A stretch of DNA of 6,807 nt from an uncultured beta proteobacterium (GCA_903933395.1 CAIZKA010000037.1:1-6807); one strand, 5' to 3'. Counted from the first letter of the stretch, positions 1-6,519 are shown. Program-made: numbers and translations. The notes: generated by a model not told the origin, from the sequence alone.

Positions 1-1044
1 GGGAATGTCGAGCACGCTGGCCAGCGCCAGCAGGAACTCGGCGGCGCGGCCGCCGCGGCCGTCGCCGCGCACCGTCACCGTGGTCTCGCCGCCGGAGAGG
101 ATCACGCAGGGGGGCCGCGCCGGCTCGCCGTGGTGGAACGCTTGCCGTGCGATGGCGGCGTGCATGTAGGCGATGTCGCGCGATTCGCCCTCGATGCTGT
201 CGCCCAGCACCAGAGGCGTAACGCCGTGACTGCGGGCGAAGGTCGCTGCCGCTTGCAGTGCCTGCTGGGCGGTGGCGATGACGTGGGTTGCGCAATTGGC
301 CAGGCGCGGGTCGCCGGGTTTCGGGGTCTCGCAGTCGGCCGACGCCAGGCGCGCACGCACCTGCGGCGGCGCGTCGATCTTGTATTTGGCGAGGATGGTC
401 AGCGCCTGCTCGCGCGTGGTCGGGTCGGCGACGGTCGGGCCGGAGGCGATGACCGAAGCGTCGTCGCCGGGGATGTCGGAGATGCCCAACGTGACGACGC
501 GCGCGGGCGTGCAGGCGAGAGCCAGGCGGCCGCCCTTGATCGCCGAGAGGTGCTTGCGCACGCAGTTCATCTCGTGGATGTTGGCGCCGCTTTTCAGCAG
601 CGCGCGGTTCATGGCTTGCTTGTCGGCAAGCGTGAGGCCGGGGGCGGGTAGCGCGAGGAGTGCCGAGCCGCCGCCCGAGATCAGGCAGAGCACCAGATCA
701 TCGGCCGAGAGGCCCGCGACTTGCGCAAACATTTCCGCCGCCGCTTTTTCGCCGGCGGCGTCGGGCACCGGGTGCGCCGCTTCGACGACGCGGATGCGAG
801 AGGTAGGCGCGCCGTGGCCGTAGCGGGTGACGACCATGCCGGACAGTGGTGCGCCGGCCGGCCAGTGCGCTTCGACCGCCGCCGCCATCGCCGCCGCCGC
901 CTTGCCGGCTCCGATGACCACCGTCCTGCCCTTTGGAGGCGGGGGCAAGTGAGGCGGCACACAAAGCGCCGGGCTCACGGAAGCCACGGCGACGTCGAAA
1001 AGGCCGCGCAGAAAGGCCTGCGGGTCTGCTACCGAAGCGCTCAT
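1..1044 (-). CDS. ttuD: Glycerate 2-kinase (DUF4147/MOFRL family), C-terminus beyond left edge
   Basis: The product is a cytosolic kinase that converts glycerate plus ATP to 2-phosphoglycerate, the last step of the glyoxylate-to-glycerate route. Older annotations call this family hydroxypyruvate reductase. The frame is open from the ATG at 1044 to the left edge and gives 348 residues; the family usually has about 420-430, so roughly the last fifth is missing. An N-terminal DUF4147 domain is visible: VVIGAGKAAAAM at 42-53 with a lysine at 48 in the position of the family's active-site lysine, LISGGGSALL at 121-130, and GISDIPGDD at 187-195. The MOFRL domain begins near 313 with ILSGGETTVTVRG. 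An alanine pair (335-336) follows GGR where I expect an asparagine. The gene starts 21 bases after the glxR stop with only a weak GGAA ribosome site, so it probably relies on operon transcription and coupling. Family call is firm; the symbol follows common betaproteobacterial usage. Confidence 0.93.
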   Translation of the reverse strand, partial: MSASVADPQAFLRGLFDVAVASVSPALCVPPHLPPPPKGRTVVIGAGKAAAAMAAAVEAHWPAGAPLSGMVVTRYGHGAPTSRIRVVEAAHPVPDAAGEKAAAEMFAQVAGLSADDLVLCLISGGGSALLALPAPGLTLADKQAMNRALLKSGANIHEMNCVRKHLSAIKGGRLALACTPARVVTLGISDIPGDDASVIASGPTVADPTTREQALTILAKYKIDAPPQVRARLASADCETPKPGDPRLANCATHVIATAQQALQAAATFARSHGVTPLVLGDSIEGESRDIAYMHAAIARQAFHHGEPARPPCVILSGGETTVTVRGDGRGGRAAEFLLALASVLDIP

Positions 1045-1065
1045 CGCGGTTTCCGCGGTTCCGGC

Positions 1066-1953
1066 CTATTCGGCCTTGGCGACGTCGTGATTGGCCATCA
1101 TTTCCAGGGCGCGCACCATCGCCGAATGATCCCAGCCTGCGCCGCCGTGGGCGGCGCAGGAATTGAACAGTTCCTGCGCGATAGCGGTATTGGGCAGGGA
1201 AATCCCCATGGCGCGGGCGCCGGACAGGGCCAGGTTGAGGTCTTTCTGGTGAAGTTCGATGCGAAAGCCCGGGTTGAAGGTGCGCTTGACCATGCGCTCA
1301 CCATGCACCTCGAGAATGCGCGAATTGGCGAAGCCACCCATCAGCGCCTGGCGCACCCTGGCCGGATCGGCGCCGGCCTTGGAGGCGAACAGCAGCGCTT
1401 CGCCGACGGCCTCGATGTTGAGGGCGACGATGATCTGGTTGCAGACCTTGCAGGTCTGGCCGTCGCCGTTGCCGCCGACCAGGGTGATGTTCTTGCCCAT
1501 CAGTTCGAACAGTGGTTTGACCTTTTCGAACGCAGCTTGGGGCCCGCCGCACATGATGGTCAGCGCGGCATTCTTCGCACCCACCTCGCCACCGGAAACC
1601 GGCGCGTCGATGTACTCGCACTTCATCTCGTTGATGCGCATGGCGAACTGCTTGGTCTCGATGGGCGAGATCGAGCTCATGTCGACGACGACCTTGCCCG
1701 CGGAGAGACCTTCAGCCACGCCGTCCTTGCCGAACAGCACCTTCTCCACGTCCGGTGTGTCCGGCACCATGGTGATGACGACGTCGGCGCTGCGAGCGAC
1801 GTCGGCCGGGGAGGTACAGCTCTTGCCGCCGCCATCGAGCAACTCCTTTGCCACGCCCGAGCGGCTGTAGAGATAGGCGGTGTGGCCGCCGGCGATGAGG
1901 TGGCCAGCCATGGGCTTGCCCATGATGCCCAGTCCGATGAATCCGATGTTCAT
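1066..1953 (-). CDS. glxR: 2-hydroxy-3-oxopropionate (tartronate semialdehyde) reductase
   Basis: The enzyme reduces tartronate semialdehyde to D-glycerate with NAD(P)H in the cytosol. The 295 residues match the usual length of the beta-hydroxyacid dehydrogenase family. The N-terminal Rossmann motif is GFIGLGIMGKPMA (4-16). The substrate-binding signature DAPVSGGEVGAKNAAL lies at 116-131. The catalytic lysine is K169 in GQTCKVCNQ (165-173), and the conserved KDLNLAL is at 237-243. 3-hydroxyisobutyrate dehydrogenase is a close paralogous family, but GEVGAKNAALTIMCGG and the position between hyi and ttuD, downstream of gcl, favour tartronate semialdehyde reductase. The ATG at 1953 has GGAG seven bases upstream, and this ribosome site sits next to the hyi stop codon 12 bases away, which supports translational coupling. 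The same enzyme is often called GarR. Confidence 0.95.
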   Translation of the reverse strand: MNIGFIGLGIMGKPMAGHLIAGGHTAYLYSRSGVAKELLDGGGKSCTSPADVARSADVVITMVPDTPDVEKVLFGKDGVAEGLSAGKVVVDMSSISPIETKQFAMRINEMKCEYIDAPVSGGEVGAKNAALTIMCGGPQAAFEKVKPLFELMGKNITLVGGNGDGQTCKVCNQIIVALNIEAVGEALLFASKAGADPARVRQALMGGFANSRILEVHGERMVKRTFNPGFRIELHQKDLNLALSGARAMGISLPNTAIAQELFNSCAAHGGAGWDHSAMVRALEMMANHDVAKAE

Positions 1954-1965
1954 GTCGTATCTCCG

Positions 1966-2748
1966 TCAGGATTTCAGGTAGGAAGCGGCCCACCCCAGAC
2001 CGGCTTCGGTAGTGGCGGCCGGCTTGTACTCGCAGCCGATCCAGCCTTGATAGCCGATCTTGTCGAGGAAGGCGAAGAGGAAGGGATAGTTGATCTCGCC
2101 GGTGCCCGGCTCGTTGCGCCCCGGGTTGTCGGCGAGCTGCAGGTGGGCGATCATTGCCAGGTTCTTCTCGATGGTCTTCGCCAGTTCGCCCTCCATTCGT
2201 TGCATGTGGTAGATGTCGTACTGGACGAAGACGTTGTCCGAACCTGTGTCGGCGATGATGTCGAGCGCCTGCTGGGTGCGGTTGAGGAAGAACCCGGGAA
2301 TGTCGACGGTGTTGATCGCCTCGATCAGCAGTTTGATCCCAACGGCCTTGAGTTTCGGGGCGGCGAACTTGAGATTCTCGACCAGGGTATGGCGGGCATC
2401 GGCGTCCGCCACGTTCGTCGGCTTGATGCCGGCAAGGCAGTTGACCTGCGGAACGCCCAGCGCCGTGGCGTAGGCGATGGCCTTGTCGACGCCGTCGCGG
2501 AATTCCTGCACCCGTGCCGGATCGCAGGCGATGCCGCGTTCGCCGCCGGCCCAGTTGCCGGCCGGGAGGTTGTGCAGCACCAATTGCAGCCGGTTGCGAT
2601 CGAGTGCGTCCTTGACCTGCCCGACCGGGTAGTCGTAGGGGAAGAGGAATTCCACGGCCTTGAAGCCGGCTTGCGCCGCCCGTTCGAAGCGCCCGAGAAA
2701 GGGCGCTTCGTTGAACAGCATGGTCAGGTTGGCGGCGAGTCGCGGCAT
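1966..2748 (-). CDS. hyi: Hydroxypyruvate isomerase
   Basis: The enzyme interconverts hydroxypyruvate and tartronate semialdehyde, letting the operon accept or release hydroxypyruvate. It is a TIM-barrel protein of the xylose-isomerase-like/AP endonuclease 2 superfamily. From the start chosen here it has 260 residues, close to the 258 of E. coli Hyi. The two family catalytic glutamates are visible as E143 (LLIEAINT) and E240 (GCEYKP), the E. coli numbers. QYDIYHMQRMEGEL (176-189) and HLQLADNPGRNEPGTGEINY (202-221) carry metal and substrate residues. Two in-frame ATGs exist, at 2754 (ATGA overlap with the gcl stop) and 2748. I choose 2748 because MPRLAANLTMLF aligns end to end with the E. coli N-terminus and GAGGA lies nine bases upstream, against only three for 2754. 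With this start the gap to gcl is two bases. Confidence 0.94.
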   Translation of the reverse strand: MPRLAANLTMLFNEAPFLGRFERAAQAGFKAVEFLFPYDYPVGQVKDALDRNRLQLVLHNLPAGNWAGGERGIACDPARVQEFRDGVDKAIAYATALGVPQVNCLAGIKPTNVADADARHTLVENLKFAAPKLKAVGIKLLIEAINTVDIPGFFLNRTQQALDIIADTGSDNVFVQYDIYHMQRMEGELAKTIEKNLAMIAHLQLADNPGRNEPGTGEINYPFLFAFLDKIGYQGWIGCEYKPAATTEAGLGWAASYLKS

Positions 2749-2750
2749 GG

Positions 2751-4547
2751 TCATGCTTCCTCAAGGGCGGGCTGGGGGACGGCCTGCCGATGTTCCGCGG
2801 TCACCGGCGGCAGGTCGAGAACGGGCTCCCATTCTCGCACGGCATTGATTTCGGTCCCCATGGCGATGTTGGTAACGCGCTCGAGGATGCATTCCACCAC
2901 CACCGGCACCGAATGCTCGGCCATCAGCGCGCGGGCGCGCTCGAAGGCGGCGCGGATGTCCTCCGGCCGCTCGACACGGATAGCCTTGCAGCCGAGGCCC
3001 TCGGCCACCTTGACGTGGTCTACGCCGTAGCCGCGCGTCTCGGGCGAATTGACGTTGTCGAATGCCAGTTGCACGCAGTAGTCCATGTCGAAGTTCATCT
3101 GCGCCTGGCGGATGAGGCCGAGGTAGGAATTGTTAACCACGACCTGGATGAAGGGCACCTTGAACTGCGCCGCCACGGCCAGTTCTTCGATCAGGAACTG
3201 GAAATCGTAGTCGCCGGAGATGGCGACCACGTCGGCCGCCGGATCGGCCACCTTGGCGCCGATCGCGGCAGGCAGCGTCCAGCCCAGCGGGCCTGCCTGG
3301 CCGGCGTTGATCCAGTGGCGCGGCTTGTACACTTTGAGGAACTGCGCGGCCGAGATCTGCGACAGGCCGATCGTGGTGACGTAGCGGGTGTCGCGGCCGA
3401 AGTAGGCGTTCATTTCGTGCCAGACGCGGTGGGGCTTCATCGGCGCCTCATTGAAATCGCTCTTGCGCAGCATGGTCGCCTTGCGGTCCTGGCAGTCGGC
3501 GACCCAGGCCTTGCGCGACTTGAGTGTGCCTGCGGCCTTCATCTCCGTCGCCACGGCGATCAGTTGTTCGAGTGCTGCCTTGGCGTCGGAGGCGATGCCG
3601 AGGTCGGGGCCGAAGACTCGGCCGATCTGCGTCGGCTCGATGTCGATATGCACGAATTTCCGACCCGCGGTAAAGACATCGATGGAGCCGGTGTGGCGGT
3701 TGGCCCAGCGGTTGCCGATACCCATGACGAAGTCGGAGGCGAGCATGGTGGCATTGCCGTAGCGGTGCGAGGTCTGCAGACCGACCATGCCGGCCATCAG
3801 CGGGTGATCGTCGGGAATGGCGCCCCAGCCCATCAGCGTCGGAATCACCGGTACCTCGAGCAACTCGGCGAATTCCACCAACAGCCTGTCGGCGCCGGCG
3901 TTGAAAATGCCGCCGCCGGCGACGATCAGGGGCCGCTCGGCGTCGTTGAGCATCTGCATCGCCTTCTCGGCCTGAGCGCGGGTGGCGGCGGGCTTGTAGG
4001 CTTGCAGCGGGGCGTAGGTGTCGGGATCGAATTCAATCTCGGCGACCTGCACGTCGAAGGGCAGGTCGATCAGCACCGGGCCTGGCCGGCCCGAGCGCAT
4101 GACGTGGAAGGCCTGCTGGAAGACGCCGGGCACCAGCGCCGGCTCGCGCACCGTCACCGCCCACTTGGTCACGGGTTTGGCGATGGACTCGATGTCCACG
4201 GCCTGGAAGTCCTCCTTGTAGAGCCGCGCGCGCGGCGCCTGGCCGGTGATGCAGAGGATGGGAATGGAATCGGCGGAGGCCGAATAGAGGCCGGTGATCA
4301 TGTCGGTGCCGGCCGGGCCCGAGGTGCCGATGCAGACGCCGATGTTGCCGGCCTTCGCCCGCGTGTAGCCCTCGGCCATGTGCGACGCGCCTTCGACGTG
4401 ACGGGCAAGGTAGTGCTTGAAGCCGCCGTTGGCGCGCAGCGCCGAGTAAAGCGGGTTGATGGCGGCGCCGGGCACGCCGAAGGCGGTGTCGATTCCTTCC
4501 TTGCGCAGGATGTGGGCGGCGGCGTCTATTGCTCTCATGCGTGCCAT
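2751..4547 (-). CDS. gcl: Glyoxylate carboligase (tartronate-semialdehyde synthase)
   Basis: This thiamine-diphosphate enzyme joins two glyoxylate molecules into tartronate semialdehyde with loss of CO2, the committed step of the glycerate route. The 598 residues compare with 593 in E. coli Gcl and are near-identical over long blocks such as GVPGAAINP (24-32) and RHVEGASHMAEGYTRA (49-64). Valine 51 stands where other enzymes of the family have the catalytic glutamate; this is diagnostic of Gcl and argues against acetolactate synthase. The central domain holds IPTLMGWG (235-242) and the C-terminal ThDP/Mg motif runs from GDYDFQ (445-450) to NN (472-473). The family also binds FAD as a structural cofactor. 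An upstream in-frame TTG (4586) would add 13 residues, but the ATG at 4547 matches the E. coli start and follows a strong ribosome site by six bases. It is the first gene of the operon, divergent from the LysR-type gene. Confidence 0.98.
   Translation of the reverse strand: MARMRAIDAAAHILRKEGIDTAFGVPGAAINPLYSALRANGGFKHYLARHVEGASHMAEGYTRAKAGNIGVCIGTSGPAGTDMITGLYSASADSIPILCITGQAPRARLYKEDFQAVDIESIAKPVTKWAVTVREPALVPGVFQQAFHVMRSGRPGPVLIDLPFDVQVAEIEFDPDTYAPLQAYKPAATRAQAEKAMQMLNDAERPLIVAGGGIFNAGADRLLVEFAELLEVPVIPTLMGWGAIPDDHPLMAGMVGLQTSHRYGNATMLASDFVMGIGNRWANRHTGSIDVFTAGRKFVHIDIEPTQIGRVFGPDLGIASDAKAALEQLIAVATEMKAAGTLKSRKAWVADCQDRKATMLRKSDFNEAPMKPHRVWHEMNAYFGRDTRYVTTIGLSQISAAQFLKVYKPRHWINAGQAGPLGWTLPAAIGAKVADPAADVVAISGDYDFQFLIEELAVAAQFKVPFIQVVVNNSYLGLIRQAQMNFDMDYCVQLAFDNVNSPETRGYGVDHVKVAEGLGCKAIRVERPEDIRAAFERARALMAEHSVPVVVECILERVTNIAMGTEINAVREWEPVLDLPPVTAEHRQAVPQPALEEA
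2758..2762 (-). promoter_or_regulatory. Ribosome binding site of hyi
   Basis: GAGGA on the minus strand lies inside the last codons of gcl. It is three bases from the ATG at 2754 but nine from the ATG at 2748, a normal distance, so it decides in favour of the later start. Because it lies inside gcl, terminating ribosomes may reinitiate on hyi. Confidence 0.6.
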
Positions 4548-4553
4548 ATCTGT

Positions 4554-4563
4554 CTCCTCCTCC
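4554..4563 (-). promoter_or_regulatory. Strong ribosome binding site of gcl
   Basis: The minus strand reads GGAGGAGGAG, ending six bases before the ATG at 4547. It is among the strongest Shine-Dalgarno matches in the window and fixes the gcl start there. For the alternative TTG at 4586 this site would lie inside the coding sequence and could not serve it. Confidence 0.8.
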
Positions 4564-4569
4564 AAGTGA

Positions 4570-4586
4570 TTGCCCGGGTTGGGCAA
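4570..4586 (-). other. Short hairpin in the gcl 5' leader
   Basis: TTGCCC and GGGCAA form a perfect 6-bp inverted repeat around a 5-base spacer, placed 23 to 39 bases upstream of the gcl ATG. If transcription starts near 4587, as the candidate promoter suggests, this hairpin would sit at the very 5' end of the mRNA, where such structures can protect a transcript from decay. It could instead be a DNA operator or chance. No U-run follows it, so it is not an intrinsic terminator. Confidence 0.35.
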
Positions 4587-4593
4587 CTTATGG

Positions 4594-4622
4594 AATGAAG
4601 CGTAAGCCCTTTCTTTTGTTAA
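4594..4622 (-). promoter_or_regulatory. Candidate sigma-70 promoter of the gcl operon
   Basis: On the minus strand TTAACA (4622-4617) matches the -35 consensus at five of six bases. After a 17-base spacer comes TTCATT (4599-4594), a poor -10 element with three matches. A weak -10 is common in activator-dependent promoters. The predicted start near 4587 gives a leader of about 40 bases and places the centre of the large dyad (4657) about 70 bases upstream, close to where LysR-type activators usually bind. This is prediction by eye only. Confidence 0.35.
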
Positions 4623-4627
4623 AGAAA
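4610..4627. repeat. Perfect inverted repeat over the gcl -35 region
   Basis: TTTCTTT and AAAGAAA, 7 bp each, flank the spacer TGTT. The repeat covers the candidate gcl -35 hexamer. LysR-type activators often have a second, weaker activation site near the -35 element, so this could be that site, or a site for another regulator. In such AT-rich DNA a chance dyad of this size is also possible. Confidence 0.35.
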
Positions 4628-4644
4628 TGGTGCAATAATCAATT

Positions 4645-4669
4645 TATTATTACGAATTGGGTAATTATA
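4645..4669. promoter_or_regulatory. Probable LysR-type operator between gcl and its regulator
   Basis: Arms TATTATTAC (4645-4653) and GTAATTATA (4661-4669) are inverted repeats matching at eight of nine positions around a 7-base spacer. Within them T4651 and A4663 form the T-N11-A core that defines LysR-family recognition sites. The site ends 19 bases before the regulator ATG and just before its ribosome site (AGGAGG, 4678-4683), so binding would block the regulator's own transcription. It lies about 70 bases upstream of the predicted gcl start, suitable for activation. Smaller nested AT-rich dyads occur nearby (AATAAT/ATTATT at 4634-4651, CAATT/AATTG at 4640-4659). I could not place a convincing promoter for the regulator itself. 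Confidence 0.6.
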
Positions 4670-4688
4670 TTGAAGGCAGGAGGAGAGC

Positions 4689-5600
4689 ATGGATAGGTTG
4701 AAACTGATGGAAACCTTCGCTGCCGTTGCCTTGCGCGGCAGCCTGACCGCAGCGGCGGCGGCCGAGGGTGTGGCGCCGGCGGTGGTGAGCCGGCGCCTCG
4801 ACGCGTTGGAGGAGTATCTGGGCGTCAAGCTTCTGGTGCGCACCACGCGCAAGGTCACGCTGAGTTTCGAGGGCAGCGCCTACCTGGAAGACTGCCAGCG
4901 CATCCTGCGCGAGGTCGGCGACGTCGAGGCAGCCGTCAGTCTCGGTGGCGTCAAGGCGCGCGGTCATCTGCGCATCTCGGCGCCGGCGGGTTTCGGCCGG
5001 CGGCATGTGGCACCGCTGCTGATGCGCTATCTGGACGACAACCCCGAGGTCAACGCCAACCTCGATCTGAGCGATCGCATGGTCGATCTGGTCAACGAAA
5101 ACGTCGACTGCGCCGTGCGTTTGGGTGAGCTCGCCGATTCGAGCCTGGTCAGTGTGCGTCTGGGCGAAATGCGGCGCGTGGTGGTGGCCAGCCCGGACTA
5201 CCTGGCGCGGCGCGGCGTACCGCCAGCGCCGACTTTTCTCGTCGACCACGAGTGCCTGTCGCTGGGGCAGCAACGCGGTTGGGTGTTTCGCGAGACCGCC
5301 GGGAAAGCGGCGACATCGACGATCAAGGTTGGCGGCAGGCTCGAATGCAACGACGGCGCGGTGCTGCACGACTGGGCCCTGGCGGGCAAGGGCCTAGCCT
5401 GGCGTTCACTGTGGGAGGTGGGCGCCGATATTGCCGCCGGGAGGCTGGTGACGGTGCTCGACGAGTTCGCCGCGCCGCCGGTCGGCATCCACGCCGTGGT
5501 ACCGCAACGGCGGCACCTGCCGCTGCGCGTGAGGATGTTCATTGACCTCTTGAAGGCGACCTGGCGCGATCCGGCTTACTGGGCAGCGGCCACCGCCTGA
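4689..5600 (+). CDS. LysR-type transcriptional regulator (CrgA-like), probable regulator of the gcl operon
   Basis: The product is a DNA-binding regulator of 303 residues, the normal length of the family. The winged helix-turn-helix fills about residues 1-60, with the recognition segment around GSLTAAAAAEGVAPAVVSRRLDAL (17-40) and LLVRTTRKVTLSFEG (48-62). A linker helix (about 63-88) leads to RGHLRISAP (91-99), which opens the effector-binding domain and is typical of the CrgA-like subgroup. The late ECNDGAVLHDWALAGKGLAWRS (219-240) is also typical. The ATG at 4689 has AGGAGG five bases upstream. Divergent orientation to gcl and a T-N11-A dyad between them suggest that it controls the operon and itself. 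The effector is unknown; glyoxylate, tartronate semialdehyde or a purine-breakdown intermediate are guesses. Its end overlaps the convergent hydrolase gene by 25 bases. Confidence 0.93.
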   Translation: MDRLKLMETFAAVALRGSLTAAAAAEGVAPAVVSRRLDALEEYLGVKLLVRTTRKVTLSFEGSAYLEDCQRILREVGDVEAAVSLGGVKARGHLRISAPAGFGRRHVAPLLMRYLDDNPEVNANLDLSDRMVDLVNENVDCAVRLGELADSSLVSVRLGEMRRVVVASPDYLARRGVPPAPTFLVDHECLSLGQQRGWVFRETAGKAATSTIKVGGRLECNDGAVLHDWALAGKGLAWRSLWEVGADIAAGRLVTVLDEFAAPPVGIHAVVPQRRHLPLRVRMFIDLLKATWRDPAYWAAATA

Positions 5601-6424
5601 GCGAGGAAGCCGTCGAGTTGCCGCACCCAGTCCTCGCGCGCGAAGACGAAACCCTCGTTGTGGCTCCCCGTCATTTCGATGAATTGCTTGGGCGTGCGCG
5701 CCGCCTCGAACAGGCGCCGGCCGTGGTGGTAGGGAATGATGTCGTCGTCGCGGCTGTGGATCAACAACAGCGGGCAATCGATCCGGGCCAGGCGTTCCAG
5801 CGTGTCGTAACGGATACGGGCGAGAAGGCGGATCGGCAGCAGCGGGTAGAGTTCGGCGCCGAGGTCGGGCACCGAGCTGAAGGTCGAGGCCAGCACCAGC
5901 GCACCGGGGCGGTGGGTGGCGGCGAGTTGCGCCGCTACGGCGCCGCCTAGCGATTCGCCGAAGACAACGATGCGTTGCGGCTTGAAGCCGAGCACTTGGG
6001 TGGCGTGGCGCCAGGCGGCGTCGGCATCGAGGTAGGTGCCGGCCTCCGAGGGGCTGCCGCTGCTCTTGCCATAGCCGCGGTAATCGATGATGAGGGTGGC
6101 GAAGCCCAATGTATGGAACATGCCCAGATAGTCGAGCCGGTGGCCGATGTTCCCCGCATTGCCGTGAAAGATGAGGACAAGGCCACGCTCCTTGCTTCCC
6201 GGTTTGGCAGGCACATGCCAGCCGTCCAGCGTTTCGCCGTCGCTGGTGGCAAGCGTGAGCGCGGTGAAGGGCAGGCCGATATCGGCCGGGCTGGCACGAT
6301 AGCCGCGATCAATCTCCGGCAGGAACACCAATGACGATTGCTTGAAGTAGATCAGGGCCATTACGCCTAGATAGACCAGCAGGGCGATCTGGAGTGTCGA
6401 CCACAGCATCGGGTGGGCCTTCAT
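5576..6424 (-). CDS. Membrane-anchored alpha/beta hydrolase (YfhR/Bem46-like)
   Basis: This is a serine hydrolase of unknown substrate with 282 residues. An N-terminal hydrophobic segment (about 8-27, LWSTLQIALLVYLGVMALIY) has no clear cleavage site, so it likely anchors the protein in the inner membrane with the catalytic domain outside the cytoplasm. The fold is shown by HGNAGN (87-92, oxyanion hole), DYRGYGKSSG (114-123), the nucleophile elbow GESLGG with S158, a probable acid D227 in HSRDDDIIP, and histidine H255 in GSHNEGF. The order matches the YfhR/Bem46/ABHD13 group. The ATG at 6424 has no good ribosome site; the ATG of residue 6 (6409) has AAGG eight bases upstream and is a fair alternative. 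A terminator separates it from aceA, so it is probably transcribed on its own. A link to glyoxylate metabolism is not shown. Confidence 0.88.
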   Translation of the reverse strand: MKAHPMLWSTLQIALLVYLGVMALIYFKQSSLVFLPEIDRGYRASPADIGLPFTALTLATSDGETLDGWHVPAKPGSKERGLVLIFHGNAGNIGHRLDYLGMFHTLGFATLIIDYRGYGKSSGSPSEAGTYLDADAAWRHATQVLGFKPQRIVVFGESLGGAVAAQLAATHRPGALVLASTFSSVPDLGAELYPLLPIRLLARIRYDTLERLARIDCPLLLIHSRDDDIIPYHHGRRLFEAARTPKQFIEMTGSHNEGFVFAREDWVRQLDGFLAQAVAAAQ

Positions 6425-6486
6425 GGCTGAGCGGAATTCGTCAAGGTGGCGAGTGAGACGGGTGGTGTGCGGTCACTTTAGCCCAG

Positions 6487-6519
6487 AAAAAAGCCGCGGC
6501 GGTTTCCCGCGGCGGCTTT
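6487..6519 (-). terminator. Rho-independent terminator of aceA
   Basis: Read on the minus strand, arms AAAGCCGC (6519-6512) and GCGGCTTT (6497-6490), with inner CGCC-type pairing extended past a single G-G mismatch site, form a GC-rich stem of about 12 bp around a 4-base loop. It runs into six T residues (6492-6487). It lies 21 bases after the aceA stop codon. On the plus strand only three T follow the stem, so it acts mainly on minus-strand transcription. Confidence 0.85.

Noticed and set aside
880..905. A GCC/GGC-rich triplet tract in ttuD that looks like a simple repeat.
   Set aside because: It encodes the alanine-rich helix after GAGK (about residues 46-57), which is normal for this family in GC-rich genomes. 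The repeats are interrupted.
721..3030. A 769-codon plus-strand open frame antisense to ttuD, glxR, hyi and the end of gcl.
   Set aside because: It is in codon register with ttuD, glxR and hyi, so its stops would arise only from TTA, CTA or TCA sense codons, which are rare in a GC-rich genome. The minus-strand genes are clear family members, and the antisense translation resembles no family I recognise.
2751..4547. Acetolactate synthase large subunit as an alternative name for gcl.
   Set aside because: Valine 51 replaces the catalytic glutamate of acetolactate synthases, and the sequence follows Gcl closely throughout. The hyi-glxR-ttuD neighbours agree.
4548..4586. A 13-residue N-terminal extension of Gcl from a TTG at 4586.
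   Set aside because: The start codon is weak, the extension is absent from E. coli Gcl, and the strong ribosome site lies inside it, six bases before the ATG at 4547.
2790..4598. A 602-codon plus-strand open frame antisense to gcl.
   Set aside because: It is again exactly in codon register with gcl and explained by lack of TTA, CTA and TCA codons. The translation is rich in H, G, R, V and D as expected for an antisense shadow.
4665..5369. A 234-codon minus-strand open frame antisense to the LysR-type gene.
   Set aside because: It shadows a well-supported regulator gene, and its low-complexity composition shows no domain signature.
6439..6444. TTGACG on the minus strand as a -35 element for the hydrolase gene.
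   Set aside because: No acceptable -10 hexamer follows at 16-18 bases, and the predicted start would fall inside the coding region.
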